Below, piece by piece: positions 1 to 8,728 of a DNA stretch of 57,152 nt; the stretch's first letter is position 1; the number at the start of each line of letters is the position of its first letter. Where the stretch lies: the NCBI GenBank assembly GCA_003210895.1, contig QCUB01000002.1, positions 1-57,152 of the forward strand. The letters are read 5' to 3'. The DNA comes from Prochlorococcus sp. AG-676-M04. Lineage in GTDB: Bacteria > Cyanobacteriota > Cyanobacteriia > PCC-6307 > Cyanobiaceae. Position numbers and translations under genes: made by a program. The notes below the pieces were generated by a model. That model was not told the DNA's origin. It did no database searches and saw only the letters and a list, made by a program, of their open reading frames with translations.

Positions 1-395
1 GCATAAGCATAAGAATAATTGTCATCTATTTCAATTGCTTTATCTAAATCTCGTATCGCTTTTCTTATAAAGGTTGTTTTACCAGCAAAAGTTAAGTCAT
101 AACTATAAATTATACTTCTTAAGAGATAAGCTTCTTTAGACATTGGGTTATCCTTAATAAATAAATTAATAGATTTCATTGCAGAAGAAGTATCAAGGGA
201 TGCAAGCTGAACTAAGGCATTATCGTATTCAGATTTAGGAGATGGATTATTTTTTTTCATTCCAGACATACTTTCAACGCAACCTTTAAAGTCGTCGGCC
301 TTCAAACAAAACTCAGCAACTTTAGGGTCAACATTTGCATGAATAGTTGTTGGTAATGCAATACAAGCCAAGAGGGGAAAGATTATTTTTTTCAC
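1..395 (-). CDS. TPR-like secreted protein, truncated by window edge (GTG start)
   Basis: Minus-strand reading GTG-KKIIFPLLACIALPTTIHANVDPKVAEFCLKADDF... with signal peptide and repeat-like helices; absent from the ORF track. Confidence 0.6.
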   Translation of the reverse strand, partial: MKKIIFPLLACIALPTTIHANVDPKVAEFCLKADDFKGCVESMSGMKKNNPSPKSEYDNALVQLASLDTSSAMKSINLFIKDNPMSKEAYLLRSIIYSYDLTFAGKTTFIRKAIRDLDKAIEIDDNYSYAY

Positions 396-813
396 TAATT
401 TAAAAATCTATTTTTAAAAATTATATATGCTTTGGAAAAATATTTTTTTACACAAATAAAATTTTTATTTTTTTTTATTTAATTTGATGATTTTAACAAT
501 ATTGAGATGCAATTGTTGATCCTCTATCCGTATATGGGAGTACCTCAAACCGTACATTTATATTGGTCGGATGATTAGTCTGCCTAGTTAGAACATAGTT
601 GTAGCAGTCATGAGTTCAAATGTCTTCAACACCAATCAAATCTTGTAAAAAATATGTACTAAGTTACAAAGATTCATCAAACAGTACACATCAATTAGGA
701 TTCTATGCTCTTGATGCATACGATTGCCTGATGCTTGCAAGAGAGTTTAATTCTTATGTCCATGATCATCCACGTTCGGTGGTCAGAATCCAACAAAAAT
801 TTTGAGGTTATTA

Positions 814-1001
814 TGAATTTAAAAACATCACCATTCGCAATTCAAGATAAGAAATTAAGGGATCTTGATCTTGCAAAGGAATATCCAACTCTTAAGGATT
901 TAATGAAAGAGCAAGGAGTATCAACTGACCTGGCTGATTACTGGGATAAGGAATGCGAATTAAATCCATCCAACCCACGTTGTTTGGTCTATGAAGATTA
1001 A
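814..1001 (+). CDS. small CP12-tail-like protein (MNLKTSPFAIQ...ECELNPSNPRCLVYED)
   Basis: Internal Met of ORF 735..1001; C-terminal C-x-x-NP-x-x-x-C-x-V-Y-E-D resembles the CP12 C-terminal motif. Confidence 0.5.
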
Positions 1002-1062
1002 TAATCCTTTTAAATTGGCACACCCAAATTCATGCTATTAATTAATTAGAGATTTTTTATTA

Positions 1063-1152
1063 ATGCCATTAGACGTATTTCTAATGAATATGGGTGTAGT
1101 TGTTATAGCTTTACTAATTAGAAGAGAGCTAAAATTAAAGAAAGCTAAATAG
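1063..1152 (+). CDS. 29-aa putative membrane microprotein (MPLDVFLMNMGVVVIALLIRRELKLKKAK)
   Basis: Short ORF with one hydrophobic segment and basic tail. Confidence 0.35.
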   Translation: MPLDVFLMNMGVVVIALLIRRELKLKKAK

Positions 1153-1855
1153 ATTATGAAGACGCAAATTTTTAAAAAGCAGTATATCCCTAATGTTCAT
1201 TCAGTAACTCTATTACTTATGTTGCTTCTATGTCTGTGGTTGCCGCTAGCATTCCGATTCTTATTAATAATCTAAAACACAGGTTAGATCTCTGGAAAAT
1301 GTATCCTTATAAAACTAGATCTTATTTATTCGTAGCTTATATCCAAAATTCATTAATTGGTTATATGTAGATTTTGTTTGTAAAGCATTAAGAGAAAGAC
1401 GTTTTTCTTCATTCTTTTGTAAATAAAAAAAACCTTTATTATCTAGGTTTTTTTCAATAGTTACATATTCCTTTCCTTTATTTAGAATCCAGGGTTCATT
1501 TTGGAAATTCTCATCTCCAAATTGATAATCCCATGGAAAATTACTATTAGTTTGATTTTGAAGTGACAAATTGAATATTTAACTTTTATTTTTTTTACTC
1601 TAGTACTTTGTGATGTCTGTTAAGAGTATCTATAGAGACTGTTTTATATTGATGTCTAAATCATTCACGTTTTGGTTTTTTTAGGCAAAAAAAAAAAAAA
1701 AAAAAGACCCTTGCGAGTCTAGGTGATGGGGACCTCTATCATGGCAAATAAAACATCAATAAACAACCCCACCTAAAGTAAGAAATATTACAGTCAAACA
1801 CCATATGTAGTGCTATTATATTAGAAAGGCTGGGTGATGGGGATGATCTAGCTTT

Positions 1856-1887
1856 TAAAAAGGGCGTATATAACGCCCTTTTTTTAT
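1856..1887 (+). terminator. Rho-independent terminator
   Basis: GGGCGT-ATATA-ACGCCC stem followed by TTTTTTT. Confidence 0.8.
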
Positions 1888-2141
1888 GGATACAATTAAG
1901 CATTTACCTTATTTTTCTTTAATTTTATTAGGGTCGGTAATTAAAAAAATATTTTATATTAATCATTTTTTTTCAGAACCCCCAATAAATATTTTTGAAG
2001 TTGACAATAAATAAAATTTATCATGAAGAGTATTTGAGAATCGTTTTTCTTCGTAATAAAATTTCAAATCAAGTGGAGAAATATTCTCATCAAACCATAC
2101 GTCATATTTTATATAATTATTTTTTTGCGAAATAAGACATT

Positions 2142-2234
2142 TTAAAATGCCTTGTTTTTTCTACCCTTAGCAATCATTATTAGTGGAACTAAGAGGTATG
2201 CAAAGAAAGAGATTAAGAAAATATCTAAATTCAT
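2142..2234 (-). CDS. 30-aa small membrane protein MNLDIFLISFFAYLLVPLIMIAKGRKNKAF
   Basis: Near-identical to the ORF at 30110..30199; directly downstream of an hli gene in both places. Confidence 0.65.
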   Translation of the reverse strand: MNLDIFLISFFAYLLVPLIMIAKGRKNKAF

Positions 2235-2235
2235 T

Positions 2236-2364
2236 TTAAAAAATCCCTGGAATGATCCAGCCAAAAAGACCGTAGTTAACTACTAATGCAAAGAAGCCCA
2301 TCATTGCCATTCTTCCATTAGTTCTCTCGGCGTTTTGCCAATAAGTTGGTTTTGATTTTTCCAT
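2236..2364 (-). CDS. hli: High-light-inducible protein (42 aa)
   Basis: MEKSKPTYWQNAERTNGRMAMMGFFALVVNYGLFGWIIPGIF; Chl-binding ExxNGRxAMxGF motif. Confidence 0.92.
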   Translation of the reverse strand: MEKSKPTYWQNAERTNGRMAMMGFFALVVNYGLFGWIIPGIF

Positions 2365-2401
2365 TTTTTTTTAATTGAAACTTTACAAGAATGATTAATT
2401 T

Positions 2402-2488
2402 TTATAGTGCGTAAGCAATACTTGGTGCTATCGCAGTAGTTATTATTGCAGTACCAAATAGTGATATGGCAATTAGATATGTTTTCAT
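2402..2488 (-). CDS. 28-aa hydrophobic small protein (MKTYLIAISLFGTAIITTAIAPSIAYAL)
   Basis: Short ORF inside the hli cluster. Confidence 0.35.
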   Translation of the reverse strand: MKTYLIAISLFGTAIITTAIAPSIAYAL

Positions 2489-2613
2489 AAGAGTCCTACT
2501 TTTCCTGCTGTAATACCCATAGTAAGAAAGAAACCAAACTCTAAAAGGTCTCTAGAACTTGAAGGGACTGAGTTTAATAACGATGAGATGAAAATCATTT
2601 TGATATATATTCT

Positions 2614-2796
2614 CTAAGCCCCTTGGGGAACGTAGTTATATACCGGGGAGATTAATCCACCGCCATCATCATCATCGTCGTCATCATTCCATGGCAAATC
2701 ACTCAACATTAATGCACTAACGATAAATACTGTTATGACCGGCATAAAAGGAAAAAGTATAGTGTTAATCCAAGTGTTAATTCCTGCCTCAAGCAT
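2614..2796 (-). CDS. hli-cluster small protein with Asp-rich loop (DDDDDDDGGG)
   Basis: Start codon overlaps the stop of the upstream hli gene (TAATG). Confidence 0.6.
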   Translation of the reverse strand: MLEAGINTWINTILFPFMPVITVFIVSALMLSDLPWNDDDDDDDGGGLISPVYNYVPQGA

Positions 2797-2951
2797 TACA
2801 CCATGCCAGGAATAATTTGACCTGTTGTTAGATAAGCGCCAACAAGAGCAATAAAGCCCATCATTGCAAATCTGCCGTTAAGCTTCTCAGCTATTACCTT
2901 TTCCTTCTCAACTGTTTTTGTTTCGAGGATTTTTACGTTGTTTGAGCTCAT
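2796..2951 (-). CDS. hli: High-light-inducible protein (51 aa)
   Basis: MSSNNVKILETKTVEKEKVIAEKLNGRFAMMGFIALVGAYLTTGQIIPGMV. Confidence 0.92.
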   Translation of the reverse strand: MSSNNVKILETKTVEKEKVIAEKLNGRFAMMGFIALVGAYLTTGQIIPGMV

Positions 2952-3207
2952 GAATTTAATTGAAACTTATATTAAGAAATATAACATTAATGTTAATAAA
3001 TGTAAAGAATAAGATGCCTATACGGGGAATTGTTAATAATAATATACAGTACTGTACCGGTAATGTATCATAGTTAAGATCGATAAGAGTAATGAGTGTA
3101 AATAAATTTACTTTGCAATAATTTCCATTGCTTCAATAAGATCCTCTGTAAATCAATAGGGGTGAAACATCTACGATCTAGTGCTCATAGGGCACTAGGT
3201 TACTTGT

Positions 3208-3230
3208 GAGCGAGATTTGAGCGAGATTTT
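3208..3230. repeat. Tandem arm-type repeat, GAGCGAG family (left of tRNA-Pro fragment 1)
   Basis: gagcgagatttgagcgagatttt. Confidence 0.6.
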
Positions 3231-3349
3231 GCTTATTAATGCATCACGTTGCTATATCTTTCTGCTTTTTAAGACTCATAAATTTTCTTTTAATGCCAAC
3301 TATCTAGCTATAGCCTCACTTGTTTATTTAGCCTACTGTCGCATTTTGC

Positions 3350-3400
3350 GTAGCGGGTGCTTTGGGAGCACTAGGTCGCAGGTTCGAATCCTGTCGCCCC
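3350..3400 (+). repeat. tRNA-Pro(TGG) 3'-half fragment, copy 1
   Basis: gtagcgggtgctttgggagcactaggtcgcaggttcgaatcctgtcgccccgatca; anticodon arm, T arm and acceptor 3' strand, no 5' half. Confidence 0.85.
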
Positions 3401-3452
3401 GATCAGTTATAGCAGTAAGTCTCAGCTAATAATATATTCCTTTTAAAAAGTC

Positions 3453-3475
3453 TTTCCCTCATATTTCCCTCAAAT
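3453..3475. repeat. Tandem arm-type repeat, CCCTCAAAT family (right of copy 1)
   Basis: tttccctcatatttccctcaaat. Confidence 0.6.
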
Positions 3476-3493
3476 CCTATTAAATGGCAGTAA

Positions 3494-4132
3494 TTAGTCA
3501 TAATTGTATATCTCATATTTTCTTGGGGCTGTGATTTCTAATTCTCTCAAATAATAGTCTCTATCTTTATCTATTTGTTCTCCAATAGCATCACCAAACT
3601 TTTCCCACTTTTCTTCACTTTCTTTTTTAGCCTTAAACTTTTCGCGTATGTATTGTTCATTACTCATACAAATACCTCTAAATGAAACTTCGCCAGTTCT
3701 TGTACAACGTGGGTCAGTGTATATAGATTGAGTTGTGACTCGCTTCATTTGTGTAAGAAACTGAGTAGCAACCTTTTTATTCCCAAAGAGAATAACTCCT
3801 TGCCCCTTTTCTCCAGAGTTTTTTAAGTAATCAATATAAAAAGTATCGCTACCTTTTTCACAGTTAAATATTTGCCCTGGAGCGCATGTTCTAACTTCCT
3901 CTCTATGAACGAAATTTGTAATCTGAGAATACTTAACGGAACTAGTCTTATCTATTATTATCGAATCTTTTTCAAAATCTACTTCACATTTATTACCTCT
4001 TTTGCCGCACCAGGCATCATAGTTTTTCTTCATATCAAAGCTGCTGTTAGGAGCTTCAGCTGCGCCAAAGTCTGCATAAGCTGTTGAATTTAAACTAATA
4101 AGAAATGGAATAAGTAAAAAAATACTTTTCAT
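3494..4132 (-). CDS. secreted hypothetical protein, cargo between tRNA-Pro fragments 1 and 2
   Basis: 212 aa with N-terminal signal peptide MKSIFLLIPFLISLNSTAYA and paired Cys. Confidence 0.75.
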   Translation of the reverse strand: MKSIFLLIPFLISLNSTAYADFGAAEAPNSSFDMKKNYDAWCGKRGNKCEVDFEKDSIIIDKTSSVKYSQITNFVHREEVRTCAPGQIFNCEKGSDTFYIDYLKNSGEKGQGVILFGNKKVATQFLTQMKRVTTQSIYTDPRCTRTGEVSFRGICMSNEQYIREKFKAKKESEEKWEKFGDAIGEQIDKDRDYYLRELEITAPRKYEIYNYD

Positions 4133-4218
4133 CTAATCCCCCTTAAAGCATGGACGCATTAAAAATAGATAATTAACTCAATTAATTTTAAACGAATTGT
4201 CAACGATTAATTTATTAA

Positions 4219-4241
4219 TTCCCTCAAATTTCCCTCAAATT
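4219..4241. repeat. Tandem arm-type repeat, CCCTCAAAT family (left of copy 2)
   Basis: ttccctcaaatttccctcaaatt; matches 3453-3475. Confidence 0.65.
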
Positions 4242-4328
4242 TATTGTTACAAGTCCCAACCAGTCCAGACTAAGTTCACAAAAACACCAGTTATATCCTT
4301 AGGTCTCAATTATAGCCATAATCTTGCG

Positions 4329-4379
4329 AGTGCTTTGGGAGCACTAGGTCGCAGGTTCGAATCCTGTCGTCCAGATCAG
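4329..4379 (+). repeat. tRNA-Pro(TGG) 3'-half fragment, copy 2
   Basis: agtgctttgggagcactaggtcgcaggttcgaatcctgtcgtccagatca. Confidence 0.85.
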
Positions 4380-4598
4380 TCATACCAATGGATTAGAAAT
4401 AATATAACTTGTCTCATATTGCGAAAAGGTAGCTAGAGGTGTAGCTAGGGTAAAACCAATGCGATCGTGGATTACTTTTCTAGTGCCTTCTTCATAAAGG
4501 ATTGCGACTACTAGATTTATACACCTCGATTTTTTGCCAATTTTCTTGCTTTTTCCTTATTTTTTCGTAAGTATGCGTATATAGGCTTTACATAGGGG

Positions 4599-4883
4599 TT
4601 GACGATTATGGAAATTCCAGACGAAATGTTGAAGGAAATTAGAGAAAGTGGATACGATCAAGAGCTTGTATATAACTACATAAGAGAGCTATTAGACAGC
4701 GAGAAAAAAAAATTTCCTAAAGAAAATAACAATCTAGAGCTTATAGACAATTACTTATTAGACAAAGATCTAAAAGAACCTGCTGCTGAAATACTGATGG
4801 CAGCAGAGCTTATAGACAGTTACTTATTAGATAAAAGATTTATGAGAGAGCTTGAAGATAGGCAAGAATATGATGCTGCCTAA
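4599..4883 (+). CDS. hypothetical protein with internal duplication (ELIDNYLLDK / ELIDSYLLDK)
   Basis: 94-aa ORF with an imperfect 30-bp direct repeat at 4737-4766 and 4806-4835. Confidence 0.6.
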   Translation: MTIMEIPDEMLKEIRESGYDQELVYNYIRELLDSEKKKFPKENNNLELIDNYLLDKDLKEPAAEILMAAELIDSYLLDKRFMRELEDRQEYDAA

Positions 4884-4891
4884 AAAGTAGA

Positions 4892-4928
4892 GTGCCCAAA
4901 AAGTGCTCATAAATAATGCTGCTATAAT
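4892..4928 (+). promoter_or_regulatory. GTGCCC arm-type repeat plus TGCTATAAT -10-like element upstream of pilin gene
   Basis: gtgcccaaaaagtgctcataaataatgctgctataat; related sequences precede 10261, 11427, 12440 and 15511. Confidence 0.5.
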
Positions 4929-4949
4929 TTTTTTTAAATAAATAAAGCA

Positions 4950-5822
4950 ATGTTTAATTCAAAAGAAAATGGATTCTCACTTGTTGAATTAATAGTTGTT
5001 TTAATAATTACTGCAATACTTGCTCAACTAGGTTTTACAGCATTTAATAGATACGTAAAAAGAGCAAAGGCCTTTGCCGCAATGACCGCTCTAAAAAATA
5101 TTCAAAGAGAATGCGAGAGTAATAGAGATTTAGAAGCTTCAGAAACATTTACCTTATTGCCTATAAAAGGTTATTCAATTTCGACAAGAGATACTAATAG
5201 TTGTTTAGGGCAATCATCTAACGGAAAGGTAGCAGCAATTGCTAACAACCAAAATGATATCCCTAATTATTTCTATGATTTTTTATTAGGACAAATAAGT
5301 TGTTCATTCACAGGAACTAATAATATTTTTGAGAGTTGCGGTAAAAATAATATTAATAATTCTAATGCTGTAATTAATTCTTGGGATAATCTTACATGTG
5401 AAAATAATAACCTTGTAGTGGCTAGATATACTATGAATAGAAATGGAACGAGTCCAACTCAAAATAATATGATGAGATTTGGGGGAAGATTCTCTCACAG
5501 TTATGAAATGCCAAATCAAAATCAAAAAACAGATGGATATTCACATCACCAAGATAACTGGATGATAGGAATCTTTGAACAAGAAAAATATAATAAAAAA
5601 TCAGAAGTTGACCAACCAGATAAAAAAATACTAAGAAATAAAGATGAATTAATTGATTACGTTTCTAAATGGTTTGAACCTCCAGTTAAACCATCCGACA
5701 ACGCTCCATTTTTTGTGCGAGAAATGTATGATAATGCCCCTAAAACTCCAGAAGATTATGTCAACCAAAATATGACCATTATGGAAAGAGATGCAGGAGG
5801 GGAGAAATTCTTTTGTGATTAA
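4950..5822 (+). CDS. type IV pilin-like protein (prepilin-type N-terminus)
   Basis: NGFSLVELIVVLIITAILAQLGFTAFNRYVKRAKAFAAMTALKNI. Confidence 0.88.
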   Translation: MFNSKENGFSLVELIVVLIITAILAQLGFTAFNRYVKRAKAFAAMTALKNIQRECESNRDLEASETFTLLPIKGYSISTRDTNSCLGQSSNGKVAAIANNQNDIPNYFYDFLLGQISCSFTGTNNIFESCGKNNINNSNAVINSWDNLTCENNNLVVARYTMNRNGTSPTQNNMMRFGGRFSHSYEMPNQNQKTDGYSHHQDNWMIGIFEQEKYNKKSEVDQPDKKILRNKDELIDYVSKWFEPPVKPSDNAPFFVREMYDNAPKTPEDYVNQNMTIMERDAGGEKFFCD

Positions 5823-5897
5823 TATCTTATTAAATTACAAATAAGAAGCTTATATAATTAAAAGAAAAGACAAACAAATTTTGCTGAAAGATTTTTG

Positions 5898-5948
5898 TGT
5901 ACTTTGGGAGCACTAGGTCGCAGATTCGAATCCTGTCGCCCCGATCAT
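5898..5948 (+). repeat. tRNA-Pro(TGG) 3'-half fragment, copy 3
   Basis: gtactttgggagcactaggtcgcagattcgaatcctgtcgccccgatca. Confidence 0.85.
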
Positions 5949-5981
5949 TTATAGCAATAAGTCTCAGCTAATAATAAATTA

Positions 5982-6016
5982 CACCCAAAATACCTTGCAC
6001 CCAAAATGCACCCAAA
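5982..6016. repeat. Arm-type repeat, GCACCCAAA family, three units (right of copy 3)
   Basis: cacccaaaataccttgcacccaaaatgcacccaaa. Confidence 0.65.
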
Positions 6017-6107
6017 TTCTTGAATTTATTGAGATTTCTAATGTTTAAATACAATAAGTAGTTTAAATAAATTTTTGAAGCTATAAAAGTAAAAAGTTAT
6101 TTTTAAT

Positions 6108-6893
6108 TTGAATCGATTTGTTCCCACATCTAATAAGGGATTTTCATTAATAGAATTAGTTGTCGTAGTTGCAGTTCTTGCAATTTTAGCCGCTATTGGT
6201 ATTCCTAGTTTCAACGCAATTATTAAACGAGCACTTTTAGCTATTACAAAAACATCATTAAACGACAACTATAAACAATGTAAAATAAATTCTGATGGAG
6301 AACTGAATTTATCCAATATTCCAGGAGTAGTTTTTCAATCAAATGATTGCGCTAGCGATATCACAGCAACAATTAATAGTGAATGTACTTTGAAAATGAA
6401 TATGTCTACTGGAGCAAAAACTGGTTGGACTGATTCTTATGAGCAATGTGTTTCTGCAACTAATAATTCTCCAGGTAATGGTAATGGGAATGGAAATGGA
6501 AATAGGAATGGGAATGGATCAATTAATGAAGCCTTAGCTAATTATTGCAATAATGATCCCAAACCTACATCATGCCAAACTACAGGATTAGGAGGTTATG
6601 CAGTAGTTCATGACGATGGTACTGTCGCTGGAATAACTGTCTTAACAAGTAATGACCCTTTTAATAATGGCGGAGTAATGCCAATTGAATTTATGGGTTG
6701 CCCAGCTGGGTGTAGATTAATCCGACAAACAAATCCCTCAGACACAGGCAATGTAGCAGGATGGTTTGGTCAAAATGTCAATTACACTAATGGAGTATTT
6801 ACTCTTGAAGATGGGACTCAAATTAAAGATGGTGTTGGAATAAGACCTAATGGTGAAATGTTTGATACGGGCACTAATGAAATAATTAATTAA
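6108..6893 (+). CDS. type IV pilin-like protein with Gly-Asn repeat linker (TTG start)
   Basis: KGFSLIELVVVVAVLAILAAIGIPSFNAIIKRA; PGNGNGNGNGNRNGNG linker. Confidence 0.85.
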   Translation: MNRFVPTSNKGFSLIELVVVVAVLAILAAIGIPSFNAIIKRALLAITKTSLNDNYKQCKINSDGELNLSNIPGVVFQSNDCASDITATINSECTLKMNMSTGAKTGWTDSYEQCVSATNNSPGNGNGNGNGNRNGNGSINEALANYCNNDPKPTSCQTTGLGGYAVVHDDGTVAGITVLTSNDPFNNGGVMPIEFMGCPAGCRLIRQTNPSDTGNVAGWFGQNVNYTNGVFTLEDGTQIKDGVGIRPNGEMFDTGTNEIIN

Positions 6894-6959
6894 TTTATCG
6901 TTTAATAATTTAATTAAATATTTTTTGCATTGCTAATAAATTATAAATTATAAAGAGTT

Positions 6960-6980
6960 GCACCCAAAATGCACCCAAAG
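6960..6980. repeat. Arm-type repeat, GCACCCAAA family (left of copy 4)
   Basis: gcacccaaaatgcacccaaag; matches 5982-6016. Confidence 0.65.
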
Positions 6981-7068
6981 TAAAAGATATTAGTCCGAAT
7001 TATTCCACACTTTTTTCTCTAAATGTACTGATATAGCTATAAGTCTCAATTATAACCTTGTTTTAGCG

Positions 7069-7115
7069 GTTGCTTTGGGAGCACTAGGTCGCAGGTTCGA
7101 ATCCTTTCGCCCCGA
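7069..7115 (+). repeat. tRNA-Pro(TGG) 3'-half fragment, copy 4
   Basis: ggttgctttgggagcactaggtcgcaggttcgaatcctttcgccccga. Confidence 0.85.
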
Positions 7116-7189
7116 CTCTAATAATCCATGTCATAGAAAGGTTTCCCAGACTGTCTTTTTTTTTGGTTACATTGTAGAATAATGAAACT

Positions 7190-7210
7190 GAGCGAGTTTT
7201 GAGCGAGATT
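7190..7210. repeat. Arm-type repeat, GAGCGAG family (right of copy 4)
   Basis: gagcgagttttgagcgagatt; same family as 3208-3230. Confidence 0.6.
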
Positions 7211-7314
7211 CTGCTATACCTTGCATAACCTTGCCGAATGGTATCGCTCAAAATGATTATGACATTCACAAAATAATCACAATAATTCCTAAGATTAATA
7301 AAACAATAATAATA

Positions 7315-7488
7315 ATGAAGTCTATTCTTTCAAGTAAAAGAACAAAAGCAATATTAGGAATTGGTTTAATAGCTGTTGGTATTGGTGCAATTTCAAAAAA
7401 GGTTATCAGCTATCCAACTGGGGGATGTATGAAAGGTACTCAAGAATTGACTCTAAATAAAGGGATAAAAAACAAGATCTTTATTTAA
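7315..7488 (+). CDS. small hydrophobic hypothetical protein
   Basis: MKSILSSKRTKAILGIGLIAVGIGAISKK..., internal Met of ORF 7231..7488. Confidence 0.45.
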   Translation: MKSILSSKRTKAILGIGLIAVGIGAISKKVISYPTGGCMKGTQELTLNKGIKNKIFI

Positions 7489-7504
7489 CGAGTAAGTATT
7501 TCAC

Positions 7505-7918
7505 TTATTCAATAATAATTGATCCGCCCATTCCAAAAGGTGCATGTGGAGAACAAACATAATAGTATTTGCCTTTAGATACGCCCTTTGTATTCCATGA
7601 TAATGTTCCATTTTGAGTCCCTGGAGTACCAGAAAGTATGCCTGTGGTTACCTGATCACCACCTCCACGAGAAAATTCAGTCTTTATATAGAAAGGATGA
7701 CGAGATGCGTCAATATCAAAGATAATTGTATCTCCTTTATTGATACTGACTGTAGGATCGTTTCCACTTACAGATCCGTTCCTATCAGTTCCACTCAAGA
7801 TATAGTCACGATAACCCTCTGCTGATACGTCTATTTTAAATGTTTCTGAATCTGCAAAAGCTGATCCTGAGAAACCTATAAGCAAAGGTAGTAAAAAAAT
7901 AGAACGCATAATTTTCAT
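7505..7918 (-). CDS. exported cupredoxin (plastocyanin-like type 1 Cu protein)
   Basis: Signal peptide; HPFYIK...YYYVCSPHAPFGMGGSIIIE gives H, C, H, M ligands. Confidence 0.82.
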   Translation of the reverse strand: MKIMRSIFLLPLLIGFSGSAFADSETFKIDVSAEGYRDYILSGTDRNGSVSGNDPTVSINKGDTIIFDIDASRHPFYIKTEFSRGGGDQVTTGILSGTPGTQNGTLSWNTKGVSKGKYYYVCSPHAPFGMGGSIIIE

Positions 7919-7948
7919 AATATGTGCATTTAAATAGTAAGAATAAAA

Positions 7949-7985
7949 GGAGCTAATTGCCCCTTATTTTAGATCGACAGTCAAT
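7949..7985 (-). promoter_or_regulatory. TCGATCTAAAATA leader with hairpin, upstream of the cupredoxin
   Basis: ggagctaattgccccttattttagatcgacagtcaatt (plus strand). Confidence 0.65.
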
Positions 7986-8327
7986 TATTTAAAATACCTC
8001 TTATAAGGTCTTCTAAAAAATTGGCAGTTTTAATGAAATTTGCTTTTATGAGTGTAGAGTTATTTTTATTATGCAAATCTCATTTTTTTGCAAAAGTAGT
8101 TTTGTTTTTAACTCTTTATTGTATTTCTGATTTATCAATTAAAAATAATATTTTGAGAAAAGTAATGAATAGAGCTAATAGAGCTAAAAAAATTTAAACT
8201 TCCCAATCAATGGGATTTTAACTAATTTTTGGAATAATCAACCCACTACAGTTATGGGAATAGGTGTAGCAATATTTGTATTATTAGGAATTTATATATC
8301 TTTACTCCAGACATATCAATAAATTAG

Positions 8328-8642
8328 TTAATTATTTTTTTTAATTTTTTCAAGATTCCATTTATCAAATATTAATTTCATTTCTCTTTCGTAGTATCTT
8401 ACTTTCTTTGCAAAAGGTAGTTGTTGAATAATTATCCCAAAGGGAAATTTAAAAAAAGAAGAGACATAAACAATATAAAACTCGACAAATGAAGGTTTTG
8501 GTGGGAGAGGTAAATTTTTTATATATGCCCAATCAATGCAAGGTTTTAGTTGCTTATCACTAGCGATAATATTTTTTTTACATCTCCGACAAGAAAATAG
8601 ATAAATGCAAATAAAAATCGGTAACGGAAGAAGTCTCAACAT
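8328..8642 (-). CDS. hypothetical protein
   Basis: 104-aa ORF. Confidence 0.5.
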   Translation of the reverse strand: MLRLLPLPIFICIYLFSCRRCKKNIIASDKQLKPCIDWAYIKNLPLPPKPSFVEFYIVYVSSFFKFPFGIIIQQLPFAKKVRYYEREMKLIFDKWNLEKIKKNN

Positions 8643-8728
8643 TTATTAAAAAGGTATTTCTTCAGTAGTTATTGCTTCAGGATAACCAAGCCTTAATTTA
8701 CTTGCGGCGCAATTAGTAAGCGTTTCAT

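Noticed and set aside
3217-3429. ORF of 70 aa spanning tRNA-Pro fragment 1
   Set aside because: Runs through arm repeats and the tRNA fragment (..GCFGSTRSQVRILSPR..); the same phantom peptide arises at 4197..4436 (LGALGRRFESCRPDQ) and in 7084..7269, as expected from repeats.
3872-4087. Plus-strand ORF opposite 3494..4132
   Set aside because: Shadow ORF lying fully within a better-supported signal-peptide-bearing gene.
8220-8322. Possible small membrane peptide ending ...MGIGVAIFVLLGIYISLLQTYQ
   Set aside because: Only a 22-aa ATG-initiated ORF; the longer frame lacks a start codon, so coding status cannot be supported.
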